Notes under the pieces: model-generated
What the model was told of the DNA's origin: nothing
Seen by the model: only the letters and a program-made list of their open reading frames with translations
Databases searched by the model: none
Part shown: positions 35,488-43,579 of the stretch, piece by piece
Numbering within the stretch: the stretch's first letter is position 1
How the letters are laid out: each line of letters begins with the position of its first letter
Position numbers and translations under genes: made by a program
Assembly: GCA_041678045.1 (NCBI GenBank)
Contig: JBAYOV010000018.1
Span: forward strand, 1-62,755
Direction: 5' to 3'
Source: UBA2357 sp041678045
GTDB lineage: Bacteria > Pseudomonadota > Gammaproteobacteria > Burkholderiales > Rhodocyclaceae
Length of the DNA stretch: 62,755 nt

Positions 35488-37972
35488 GGCGGTTCTCCCC
35501 TGAAAGGTCATGGATATGGAGGGTCTGGTACTGGCGCACCTGCGGCTGGGTCTGCTGCTCTGCCCACGGATCCGGTGCATCCTTCAGCGCGTAGAGCAGG
35601 CGCTCGTGCAGGGCACGGCGGTTGTCGGCGTCGTCGACGACGAGGCGCTTCACGTGCTCGAGGCCGACCCGCTCGACGTAGTGGCAGGTGCGCTCGAGGT
35701 AGAAGGCCTCCTCGCGGTAGAGCTGGAGGAAGGCGCCGCTCATTTCCTTGACCTCCTCTTCGGTCGCGACCTTGCACAGGAACTGCGCGACCTCGGTCTT
35801 GATGCCGCCGTTGCCCGCGACATAGATCTCGAAACCGGAATCGACGCCGATGATGCCCACGTCCTTGATGCCGGATTCCGCGCAGTTGCGCGGGCAGCCG
35901 GACACCGCGAGCTTGACCTTGTGCGGCGACCACATGCCGAAGAGCATCTTCTCGAGCTTGACGCCCATGTCCATCGAGCGCTGGGTGCCGAAGCGGCAGT
36001 GCTCGGAGCCGACGCAGGTTTTCACGGTGCGCAGGCTCTTGCCGTAGGCATGGCCGGAGACCATCCCGGCCTTGCCGAGATCGGCCCAGATTGCGGGCAG
36101 GTCGTCCTTCTTCACGCCGAGCAGGTCGATGCGCTGCCCGCCGGTGACCTTGACGGTGGGTACCTGATACTTTTCGGCAGCGTCCGCAATCGCCCGCAGT
36201 TCGGCCGGCGTGGTCAGCCCGCCCCACATGCGGGGCACCACCGAATAGGTGCCATCCTTCTGAATGTTGGCGTGGGCGCGCTCGTTGATGAAGCGGCTCT
36301 GCGGATCGTCCTCGACCTCGTGCGGCCAGGTGGACAACAGATAGTAGTTGAGCGCCGGCCGGCAGGTCGCGCAGCCGTTGGGGGTTTTCCAGTCCAGCGC
36401 CTTCATCACCGCCGGAATCGACAGCAGCTTGTGCTCGCGGATCGCGGCGCGGACCTCGGCATGGGTGTGATCGGTGCAGCCGCAGACCGGCTTGGCGTGC
36501 TTGTCCACCGCCTGGTAGGCGCCGCCCACGGTCGAGGCCAGAATCTGCTCGACCAGCCCGGTGCAGGAGCCGCACGAACTGGACGCCTTGGTGTGCTTGC
36601 GCACCTCGTCGAGCGAGAACAGGCCCTTTTCCTTGATCGCCTTGACGATGGTGCCCTTGCATACTCCGTTGCAACCGCATACCTCGGCGCTGTCGGGCAG
36701 CAGCGCCGCCTGGTTTTGCCCCTGGTGGCCTGCATCACCGAGTTGCGATTGGGCAAAGCTCTGGCCGAACATCAACTGATCGCGCATCGCGGTCACGTTG
36801 CGCCCCTCGCGCACCAGCTGGAAGTACCAGCTGCCGTCGGTGGTGTCGCCCACCATCACCGCGCCGATCAGCCGATCATCCTTGAGCACCAGTTTCTTGT
36901 AGCGTCCGCCGGCCCGGTCATGCAGCATGATCTCGTCGCAGCCTTCCGTGGCCATGAAGTCGCCCGCAGAGAACACATCGACACCAGTGACCTTGAGCTT
37001 GGTCGATGTTACCGAGCCTTCGTAGCGGCCAATGCCGAAGCCGGCCAGGTGGTTGGCGCAGACGCGGGCCTGGTCGAACAGCGGGGCGACCAGGCCGTAG
37101 GCCACCCCACGATGGCTGACGCATTCTCCAACCGCATAAATGCGCGGATCGGTCACCGTCTGCAGGGTGTCGGTCACGACGATGCCACGATCGCAGTGCA
37201 AGCGGGCAGATTCAGCCAGTGCCGTGTTTGGCCGGATGCCTGCGGACATCACGACCAGATCGGCGGGGAGTGTTTCGCCGCTGGCCAGTCGCACCCCAGC
37301 GATCCGACCGGACGGGGCGCCTGCGGCCGGCAGCAGCGATTCGGTGTGCGCGCCAAGCCGGAAGCGCATGCCCTTGGCCTCAAGCGAGGCCTGCAGCATT
37401 TCGGCGGCGGACCTGTCGAGCTGACGGTCCATGATCCACTCGCCGAGATGGACGACGGTGACCTCCATGCCGCGCAGGATCAGGCCGTTGGCAGCCTCCA
37501 GTCCCAGCAGGCCGCCACCGATCACGGTGGCGTTGCGGTAGGTGCGTGCGGCGTCGATCATGGTCTCGGTGTCGGCGATATCGCGGTAGGCAATCACGCC
37601 TTCGAGGTCACGACCCGGCACGGGTGGAATGAAGGGGGTGGAACCGGTCGCCAGCAGCAGCCGGTCATAGCCGGCCTCGGTGCCGTCGTCGGCGCGTACC
37701 ACACGGCGTACCCGGTCGATGGCTACCACCTTGCGCCCGGCGTGCAGGGTGATGCCGTTGGCGGTGTACCAGTCCAGATCGTTGAGCATGATGTCGGTGA
37801 GCGTCATCTCGCCGGCGAGTACCGGGGAAAGCAGGATTCGGTTGTAGTTGCCATGCGGTTCGGCACCGAATACCGTGATGTCGAACACATCCGGTGCGTG
37901 CTTGAGGATTTCCTCGACGGTCTTCATGCCGGCCATGCCGTTGCCGACCATCACCAGTCTTTGCTTGCGCAT
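35459..37972 (-). CDS. nirB: NADH-dependent nitrite reductase large subunit
   Basis: 837 residues. FAD domain (VMVGNGMAGMKTVEEIL) and NADH domain (ATVIGGGLLGLEAANGL), a BFD [2Fe-2S] region (CGCNGVCKG, CGSCTGL), then the siroheme-[4Fe-4S] domain with CVGSEHC and GCPRNC cluster cysteines. Six-electron reduction of nitrite to ammonium in the cytoplasm. Needs siroheme, made by the adjacent methyltransferase. Overlaps nirD by 29 bp. Confidence 0.93.
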   Translation of the reverse strand: MRKQRLVMVGNGMAGMKTVEEILKHAPDVFDITVFGAEPHGNYNRILLSPVLAGEMTLTDIMLNDLDWYTANGITLHAGRKVVAIDRVRRVVRADDGTEAGYDRLLLATGSTPFIPPVPGRDLEGVIAYRDIADTETMIDAARTYRNATVIGGGLLGLEAANGLILRGMEVTVVHLGEWIMDRQLDRSAAEMLQASLEAKGMRFRLGAHTESLLPAAGAPSGRIAGVRLASGETLPADLVVMSAGIRPNTALAESARLHCDRGIVVTDTLQTVTDPRIYAVGECVSHRGVAYGLVAPLFDQARVCANHLAGFGIGRYEGSVTSTKLKVTGVDVFSAGDFMATEGCDEIMLHDRAGGRYKKLVLKDDRLIGAVMVGDTTDGSWYFQLVREGRNVTAMRDQLMFGQSFAQSQLGDAGHQGQNQAALLPDSAEVCGCNGVCKGTIVKAIKEKGLFSLDEVRKHTKASSSCGSCTGLVEQILASTVGGAYQAVDKHAKPVCGCTDHTHAEVRAAIREHKLLSIPAVMKALDWKTPNGCATCRPALNYYLLSTWPHEVEDDPQSRFINERAHANIQKDGTYSVVPRMWGGLTTPAELRAIADAAEKYQVPTVKVTGGQRIDLLGVKKDDLPAIWADLGKAGMVSGHAYGKSLRTVKTCVGSEHCRFGTQRSMDMGVKLEKMLFGMWSPHKVKLAVSGCPRNCAESGIKDVGIIGVDSGFEIYVAGNGGIKTEVAQFLCKVATEEEVKEMSGAFLQLYREEAFYLERTCHYVERVGLEHVKRLVVDDADNRRALHERLLYALKDAPDPWAEQQTQPQVRQYQTLHIHDLSGENRHDLAESVSA

Positions 37973-37984
37973 TGCTGTTCTCCT

Positions 37985-38746
37985 TCAGGCCACGCGGCGC
38001 GTGGCGAAGTCTTCCGGGGTGCCGGTCTGTGCCCGGGCCAGTCCGGCCACGGCACCGACGATGATCAGGGCTGGGCTGCTCAGGCCCTCGGCCGCGACTC
38101 GTGCGGGCAGTTCGCCGAGTGTGGCGACCACCTGGCGTTGCTCGGGAAGCGTGCCCGAGGCAATCGCGGCGGCGGGGGTCGAGGCTGGGAGGCCGCTGAC
38201 AAGCAGCCGTGCCACGATGTTGAGCAAGTGCGCCAGGCCCATGTAGATCACCAGTGTCGTGCCGCTTCGTGCCAGCGCGGCCCAGTCCGGCCCCTTGCCA
38301 TCGCGGGTGGTGGCCGTGACCAGGCTGACGCCGTGCGTGTGGTCGCGGTGGGTGACCGGAATGCCCAGCGTGGCCGGCACGCTGATGCCGGCGGTGAGAC
38401 CCGGAACCACTTCGGCCTCGATGCCGGCGCTGGCCAGTGCCTCGATTTCCTCCCCGCCGCGGCCGAAAACGAAGGGGTCGCCTCCCTTCAGGCGCACTAC
38501 GACCTTGTGTTGCCGCGCGTAACGCACCATCAGACGGTGGATGAAACCCTGTGGTGTCGACGCTCGTCCGCCGCGCTTGCCGACCCGCAGCACCTTTGCT
38601 TGTGGGCGCACCATGGCCAGCACTTCTGGCGATACCAGCTCATCGGTGAGCACGATTTCGGCCTTTTCACCCAGCAATCGTGCTGCTCTGAGGGTGAGCA
38701 GATCCGCGGCGCCCGGTCCGGCACCGACGATGAATACCTTGTGCAT
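37985..38746 (-). CDS. cobA: Uroporphyrinogen-III C-methyltransferase
   Basis: 253 residues. Tetrapyrrole methylase motifs VFIVGAGPGAADLLTLRA, VRLKGGDPFVFGRGGEE and GIPVTHRDHTHGVSLVTA are intact. It converts uroporphyrinogen III to precorrin-2 with SAM, the first step to siroheme. No CysG dehydrogenase/ferrochelatase part is fused, so those steps are encoded elsewhere. Sits between nrtD and nirB (12 bp to nirB), supplying the NirB cofactor. Confidence 0.9.
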   Translation of the reverse strand: MHKVFIVGAGPGAADLLTLRAARLLGEKAEIVLTDELVSPEVLAMVRPQAKVLRVGKRGGRASTPQGFIHRLMVRYARQHKVVVRLKGGDPFVFGRGGEEIEALASAGIEAEVVPGLTAGISVPATLGIPVTHRDHTHGVSLVTATTRDGKGPDWAALARSGTTLVIYMGLAHLLNIVARLLVSGLPASTPAAAIASGTLPEQRQVVATLGELPARVAAEGLSSPALIIVGAVAGLARAQTGTPEDFATRRVA

Positions 38747-38794
38747 GATTGTCTCCTGTCGCGTGGCCCGACCCGGCTCAGCCGGGCCGGTGCC

Positions 38795-39649
38795 TCAGGC
38801 GCGTGCCGCCACGGCGCTCTTCTCGGTGGCGTTCGCCCGGGCGCGCCGGCTGCCGATGTCCTCGACCTTGCGTTGCTTCTCGTAGAGAAAGCTCAGCACT
38901 TCGTGGCGGTAGTGGTTGTAGCGGGGGTCGTCAGCCAGCGCGATGCGGTTGCGCGGGCGTGGCAGCTCGACGTCGAGGATCTGGCCGATGGTGGCCGAGG
39001 GACCGTTGGTCATCATCACGATGCGGTCCGACAGCAGCACTGCCTCATCCACGTCGTGGGTGATCATCATCACCGTGTTGTGCAATTCACCCTGGATGCG
39101 CATGACTTCGTCCTGGAGATGGGCCCGGGTGAGCGCATCGAGCGCACCGAAGGGCTCGTCGAGCAGCAACACCTTGGGCTCCATCGCCAGCGCGCGGGCA
39201 ATGCCGACCCGCTGCTTCATGCCGCCCGAAATCTCCGACGGCAGGCGCTCCAGCGCATGGCTCATGTTCACCATCTCGAGGTTGTGCAGGATCCACTCGC
39301 GCCGCTCGGCGGCGGTCTTGGTGCGGCGGAAAGTCTTCTCGACCGCGAGCTCGACGTTCTGATACACGGTGAGCCACGGCAGCAGCGAGTGGTTCTGGAA
39401 CACCAGCGCCCGATCGGGTCCCGGCGAGTTGACCTCCTTGTCATCGACGATGACGCCACCCGAGCTGGCCTTGAGCAGGCCGGCCACGATGTTCAGCACG
39501 GTCGACTTGCCGCAGCCGGAGTGGCCGATCAGCGAGATGAACTCGCCACGCATCACATCGAGGTTGATGTCGCGCAGCACCGGGTTGGTGACGCCGTTGC
39601 GGGTGAAGTCCATGTCGACCCGCGAGATGTTCAGGTATGCTTTGCTCAT
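38795..39649 (-). CDS. nrtD: Nitrate ABC transporter ATPase
   Basis: 284 residues with GHSGCGKST, ISGGMKQRVGIARALA, VLLLDEPFGALD and the H-loop MMITHDVDEA. This is the NrtD/SsuB/TauB type; the assignment to nitrate comes from the binding protein and the nas context. A 12-bp gap separates it from nrtB. The C-terminal ~35 residues are a non-catalytic tail. Confidence 0.9.
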   Translation of the reverse strand: MSKAYLNISRVDMDFTRNGVTNPVLRDINLDVMRGEFISLIGHSGCGKSTVLNIVAGLLKASSGGVIVDDKEVNSPGPDRALVFQNHSLLPWLTVYQNVELAVEKTFRRTKTAAERREWILHNLEMVNMSHALERLPSEISGGMKQRVGIARALAMEPKVLLLDEPFGALDALTRAHLQDEVMRIQGELHNTVMMITHDVDEAVLLSDRIVMMTNGPSATIGQILDVELPRPRNRIALADDPRYNHYRHEVLSFLYEKQRKVEDIGSRRARANATEKSAVAARA

Positions 39650-39661
39650 GATGATTCTCCT

Positions 39662-40528
39662 TCAGCCTGCTGCAGTGCCGCGCGTGACCCGGTTGCCGAC
39701 CCAGGCGACCATGCGGTCGAGCAGGAAGCCGACGATGCCGACGTAGATGAGGGCGAGGATGATGTCGCTGATGAGCGATGCGTTCCATGCATCCCAGATG
39801 AAGAAGCCGATGCCGACGCCGCCGATGAGCATCTCGGCCGCCACGATGGCCAGCCACGACAGGCCGACACCGATGCGCAGTCCGGAGAAGATGTACGGGG
39901 CGGCGGCCGGCAGCATGATCTTCCAGAAGTACTCGAAGCCGTTGAGCCGGATCACGCGGGCGACGTTGCGATAGTCCTCGGGAATGTTGCGGATGCCGAC
40001 CGAGGTGTTGATGATGATCGGCCAGATCGCGGTGATGAAGATCACGAAGATCGCCGACGGGTTGCTGTCCTGGAAGCCCGCGAGCGAGATCGGCAGCCAG
40101 GCGAGCGGCGGCACGGTGCGCAGCACCTGGAACAGCGGGTCGAGCCCGCGCAGCGCCCAGGTCGATTGTCCGACGAGAACCCCGAGGCTCACGCCGACCA
40201 CTACCGCCAACGTGTAACCGTAGGCCACCCGCTCGAGGCTGGCGAGAATCTGCCAGGCCATGCCGACATCGTTGCCGCCGTTGTCGTAGAAGGGGTTGGT
40301 GATGAGATCCCAGGTTTCGCGGACCATCTGTGAGGCGCTGGGCAGGGCGGCGCCGGGGCGCGAGCACAATACCTCCCAAAGTATCACCAGCACCCCGAGG
40401 ATGAGCAGTGGTGGCAGCACCCGTGAAAGCAGGACGGTCTTCACGGGTTCGAGTCGGGCGAGCAGGGGCACACCTTTTTCTTCGGTGCCCGGCAGGCGGG
40501 CATGGTTGAGTGTTTGAGTCGAGTTCAT
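39662..40528 (-). CDS. nrtB: Nitrate ABC transporter permease
   Basis: 288 residues with about six membrane helices. The permease core is of the NrtB/SsuC family: LRTVPPLAWLPISLAGFQDSNPSAIFVIFITAIWP, EDYRNVARVIRLNGFEYFWKIMLPAAAPYIF (EAA loop). Forms a homodimeric channel for nitrate uptake. Follows nrtA by 26 bp. Confidence 0.9.
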   Translation of the reverse strand: MNSTQTLNHARLPGTEEKGVPLLARLEPVKTVLLSRVLPPLLILGVLVILWEVLCSRPGAALPSASQMVRETWDLITNPFYDNGGNDVGMAWQILASLERVAYGYTLAVVVGVSLGVLVGQSTWALRGLDPLFQVLRTVPPLAWLPISLAGFQDSNPSAIFVIFITAIWPIIINTSVGIRNIPEDYRNVARVIRLNGFEYFWKIMLPAAAPYIFSGLRIGVGLSWLAIVAAEMLIGGVGIGFFIWDAWNASLISDIILALIYVGIVGFLLDRMVAWVGNRVTRGTAAG

Positions 40529-40554
40529 GTTGCTCTCCTGTCTGGGAACGATGC

Positions 40555-41865
40555 TCAGGCGCCGCGCAGGGTCTTGATCTCGAGGCTGTCGAGATAGGCC
40601 TTGGGGTTGTCGGGGTCGAAGACCTTGCCGTCGAAGAAGGTTTCCAGGCCACGGGAGGTGCCCTCAGGGATGTCCGCAGAGGCCACGCCGAGGGCATGGG
40701 CCGCCTCGCGCCAGAGGTCCTCGCGATTGACCTTGTCCACCCAGCCCGAGATATCGAAGTCAGTCGGCAGGTAGCCCCAGCGAATGTTTTCGGTGATGAA
40801 CCATTTGTCGTGGCTCTTGAAAGGGTAGGAGGCTTGCTCCTTCCAGTAGCGCATCTGGTAGGGGCTGTTCTCGACGACCCGGCCTGTGCCGTAGTCGAAA
40901 TCACCGCGCATGCGATCGACGATGTCCTCGAAGGGGGCGTTGATCCAGCGGCGGCGCGAACAGATGCGCGCGACCTCCTCGCGGTTGGCGGGGTCCTCGC
41001 AGAACATCTGGGCCTCCATGACCGCCATCAACAGTGCCCGGGTCGAGTTCGGGTTGGCCTCGACGTAATCGGCACGCATTGCAAACGCTTTTTCCGGGTG
41101 GTTGAGCCACAATTCGCTGGTCGTGTTTGCTGTGTAGCCGATGTCCTGATTAATGAGCTGGTGGTTCCACGGCTCGCATACGCAGAACGTGTCCATGCTG
41201 CCCACTCGCATGTTGGCGACCATTTGCGCCGGCGGTACCACGATGGTCGAAATGTGGCGTGTCGGATCGATGCCGCCAGCGGCCAGCCAGTAGCGGATCC
41301 ACATGTCGTGGGTGCCGCCAGGAAAGGTCATTGCGGCATTGACGGGGCGGCCGGAGGCTGCCTTGGCTGCGAGAGCTTCCTTGAATGCCGAAGTATCGAC
41401 CCCGACCTTCAGGTCTCTGTACTCGTTGCCAACCGAAATGCACTGTCCGCCAAGGTTCAGCCGGGCCAGGATATACATCGGCGTCGACATGTTGTTGGCT
41501 GTCATCGCACCGGTGCTGATGAGATAAGGCATGGGTGTCAGGATATGGGCGCCATCGATCCCGTTGCGTGCCGATCCCAGCACCAGATTGTCTCGGGTCG
41601 TACCCCAGGATGACTGTTTCAGCACCTCCACATTCGTCATGCCGTGCTTCTTGAAGAACCCTTTTTCGTCGGCAACGAACAGCGGCGCCGCGTCGGTCAA
41701 GGCAATGAACCCGAGCTTGGCGGCGCGGGTCTCGAGTGCGCCCGTGCTGGACGCGAAGGCATGCCCCGGCCACAGGCCACCCATCATGGCGGCACTGCCG
41801 AGAGCAGCGGTCTGCTTGATGAAGCCCCGGCGGGACAGGTGTGACGGGTTTTTTCGATCGATCAT
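40555..41865 (-). CDS. nrtA: Nitrate/nitrite-binding protein of the ABC importer
   Basis: 436 residues from the ATG at 41865. The N-terminus carries a textbook Tat signal, SRRGFIK at residues 10-16, then a hydrophobic region ending in AFA. The mature protein is NrtA/CmpA-like: KLGFIALTDAAPLFVADEKGFFKKHG, PMPYLISTG, FPGGTHDMWIRYWLAAGGIDP, CVCEPWNHQ. It captures nitrate in the periplasm. It is the first gene after the leader region and so is directly subject to NasR antitermination. Confidence 0.92.
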   Translation of the reverse strand: MIDRKNPSHLSRRGFIKQTAALGSAAMMGGLWPGHAFASSTGALETRAAKLGFIALTDAAPLFVADEKGFFKKHGMTNVEVLKQSSWGTTRDNLVLGSARNGIDGAHILTPMPYLISTGAMTANNMSTPMYILARLNLGGQCISVGNEYRDLKVGVDTSAFKEALAAKAASGRPVNAAMTFPGGTHDMWIRYWLAAGGIDPTRHISTIVVPPAQMVANMRVGSMDTFCVCEPWNHQLINQDIGYTANTTSELWLNHPEKAFAMRADYVEANPNSTRALLMAVMEAQMFCEDPANREEVARICSRRRWINAPFEDIVDRMRGDFDYGTGRVVENSPYQMRYWKEQASYPFKSHDKWFITENIRWGYLPTDFDISGWVDKVNREDLWREAAHALGVASADIPEGTSRGLETFFDGKVFDPDNPKAYLDSLEIKTLRGA

Positions 41866-41890
41866 GGCGTATTCCTCGAACTGGCTGCTG

Positions 41891-41957
41891 CAAAACAAAA
41901 AACGGCGCCCATTTCCTGCGGGCGCGATGAATCGCACCGTGGGAAATGGACGCCGTT
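41891..41957 (-). terminator. Intrinsic terminator in the nrtA leader
   Basis: On the minus strand AACGGCGTCCATTTCC (41957-41942) pairs with GGAAATGGGCGCCGTT (41916-41901), a 16-bp stem with one G-T pair, closed by a smaller inner stem and followed by TTTTTTGTTTTG. It lies 26 bp before the nrtA ATG. Its 5' arm is shared with the second ANTAR hairpin, so the two structures exclude each other. Confidence 0.9.
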
Positions 41958-42000
41958 GTCCGTGCTGTCAGTCTTTGACCGCCGTTGGTCGGGCACTGAC
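41948..42000 (-). promoter_or_regulatory. Two-hairpin ANTAR (NasR) antiterminator target in the nrtA leader
   Basis: Hairpin 1: GACC-AACGGC-GGTC at 41990-41977, supported by an outer stem GTCAGT/ACTGAC (42000-41967). Hairpin 2: GGAC-AACGGC-GTCC at 41961-41948. Both loops are the same hexamer AACGGC, with A at position 1 and G at position 4 as required for ANTAR protein recognition. Hairpin 2 uses bases of the terminator's 5' arm. NasR bound in the presence of nitrate or nitrite should stabilise these hairpins and let transcription pass into nrtA. Confidence 0.88.
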
Positions 42001-42015
42001 TGCCTGTGCATCATT

Positions 42016-42032
42016 AAGCAGGTGTCGTGCCA
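42016..42032 (-). promoter_or_regulatory. Sigma-54 promoter of the nrtA operon
   Basis: Minus strand TGGCACGACACCTGCT matches the consensus TGGCACG-N4-TTGCW with one change, and the GG and GC pairs are 12 bp apart as required. The start at about 42006 places hairpin 1 at the very 5' end of the RNA. A weak dyad, TTGCCC-N9-GCGCAA at about 42119-42139, could be an NtrC enhancer site. The rest of 41866-42155 holds no gene. Confidence 0.85.
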
Positions 42033-42155
42033 GTTTTGTTCGAGGGGCTCAACGCCGGAAGCTGAAAGGGTTTGGAGGAGGAAGGGAGGAGGTGTGGGCT
42101 GCAATGCATGGGGAATTTTTGCCCTGTTGCGGTGCGCAATAACAAGGCATGCACT

Positions 42156-43466
42156 CTATGAGGGCGTGCTGCCGGTCGGCCTCCTGGCTCGCCCGGCGCC
42201 ATCCGTTTCGCCCAGCAAGGGGCCGATCGCGAGCACTGACTGGGCCACGTCGACCAGCCGCCGCCCCTGATCCATCGCAGTTTGGCGCATCAGCCGATAA
42301 GCCTGATCCTCGGTCAGCCCCCGGTGCGTCATCAGCAAACCCTTGCCACGCTCGATCAGCTTGCGTTCTTCGAGTGCCGTGCGTGCTGCGTTCAATTCGT
42401 CGCCTATCTGCTCAATGCGTTGTGCCTGGGCAAGCACCAACTCGAGAACGGAGCGTCCGAGGCCAGACTGCAGCGCGACGCCTTCGGGCGGGGAGGCGCT
42501 CCCACCCCGTGCTGTGGGCGCTGCCAGGAAGACCGCTGTCGAGGCGCCATTCTGTGCATCCAGGTCGCACAAGGTATCGAGCACACTGCGATGACTCTTC
42601 AGATCCGCTTCGGCATCTGCGATGCGGCGCTTGCATAACTGGGCCAGACGGACGGTCAGGGCGTCCTCGATGCGCCGCATTGCGTCGATTCGCTCTGTCG
42701 TGAGTGCGAACCAACGTTCGCCCAGCCTTGTGTCACCGGAGCCGGAGTGAGCGACGGTGCGCAAACGCTTGAGCGCTGCCTCGTCTGTGGGGTCCAGCAG
42801 TTGTTGCCAGCGAAGCAGCAGGTCCGGGTCCGCAAACTCCACGAAGACCTCGAAGCAGCGTGCCTGCGACTCGATCAGGTGCTCGAGCCGTTGTCTGCGT
42901 GCTTCATCGAACGCGCCCAGCGCAAAGCCGGCGACGCCGGTGGCGCGTTCCTGCCCCGCCAGTTCCTTGCCCTGCATGAAGTTGAACAAGGCCACCAGTG
43001 CCCGTGAAACCTCCGGGTCGGCTGCCGCATCTGCCGCTTCGAACACCACTGCAAGCAATTCAGTGACGAGGCGTCCGAACAGGATCGCGGCGTCTTCCGG
43101 TGACAGTTCCTGCGAGTCGACGCGCGCGCGCAGTGCAGGCAGTGAGTCAAGCGCATGCAGCACGAATGCGACATGGCTGAAAAGCCTCACGCTGCTGGCG
43201 CTGCGCGCATCGTCCCTGTCAAGACGCCCAAGCGCTTCTCTGAAGGCGGCTTCGCACGGCGAGACCTGTACCCGAAACGTTGTCAGTTCGTCAGCAAACT
43301 TCACACCACTGGAGGCCAGAAACATGCTTGAGGCACCACGCTCCCGCTGGATCGCGTGCACCAGGGAAGAGACGGCGGTGACCAGTTCGCAGTTCAGGGC
43401 GAGTTGCTCCAGCAACCGTATTTCCGCATGCTTGGCCGCGAGCAGGAATTCGCGTGCTCCCTCCAT
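42156..43466 (-). CDS. nasR: NasR: nitrate/nitrite-sensing antiterminator (NIT + ANTAR)
   Basis: 436 residues. Residues about 30-330 are a NIT all-helical sensor domain (VSSLVHAIQRERGASSMFLAS near the start is diagnostic). The C-terminal ANTAR RNA-binding domain follows: LNAARTALEERKLIERGKGLLMTHRGLTEDQAYRLMRQTAMDQGRRLVDVAQSVL. On binding nitrate or nitrite, NasR binds the nrtA leader hairpins and prevents termination. GGAG lies before the ATG. It has its own sigma-54 promoter. Confidence 0.93.
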   Translation of the reverse strand: MEGAREFLLAAKHAEIRLLEQLALNCELVTAVSSLVHAIQRERGASSMFLASSGVKFADELTTFRVQVSPCEAAFREALGRLDRDDARSASSVRLFSHVAFVLHALDSLPALRARVDSQELSPEDAAILFGRLVTELLAVVFEAADAAADPEVSRALVALFNFMQGKELAGQERATGVAGFALGAFDEARRQRLEHLIESQARCFEVFVEFADPDLLLRWQQLLDPTDEAALKRLRTVAHSGSGDTRLGERWFALTTERIDAMRRIEDALTVRLAQLCKRRIADAEADLKSHRSVLDTLCDLDAQNGASTAVFLAAPTARGGSASPPEGVALQSGLGRSVLELVLAQAQRIEQIGDELNAARTALEERKLIERGKGLLMTHRGLTEDQAYRLMRQTAMDQGRRLVDVAQSVLAIGPLLGETDGAGRARRPTGSTPS

Positions 43467-43525
43467 TACTGACTCTCCGCTGGATCATGTGGCGCGCCGC
43501 CCGTCGGCCGCCCTGGGAGAGAATC

Positions 43526-43541
43526 CGCAATTTACGTGCCA
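43526..43541 (-). promoter_or_regulatory. Sigma-54 promoter of nasR
   Basis: Minus strand TGGCACGTAAATTGCG is a full match to TGGCACG-N4-TTGC. The start falls at about 43515, giving a leader of about 49 nt to the nasR ATG at 43466. It lies just 6 bp beyond the dppF stop, immediately inside the repeat that borders the nitrate unit. Confidence 0.88.
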
Positions 43542-43546
43542 TGAAA

Positions 43547-43579
43547 TTACGGCTCCGTGCGTGCTTCCTCGATGGCGTG
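43547..43579. repeat. 33-bp direct repeat, copy 2 (3' end of dppF-like gene)
   Basis: Same sequence and orientation as 32346-32378 with a single mismatch. It begins exactly at the TAA of the dppF-like gene and covers its last ten codons. Since OppF/DppF proteins often end in a segment like AACHAI, this copy is probably the original one. Confidence 0.85.

Noticed and set aside
35510..40333. 1,607-codon open frame on the plus strand opposite nirBD, cobA and the nrt genes
   Set aside because: It is the antisense of five well-recognised genes in GC-rich DNA; its translation shows no domain and is rich in Arg, His, Gly and Ala as expected of a shadow frame.
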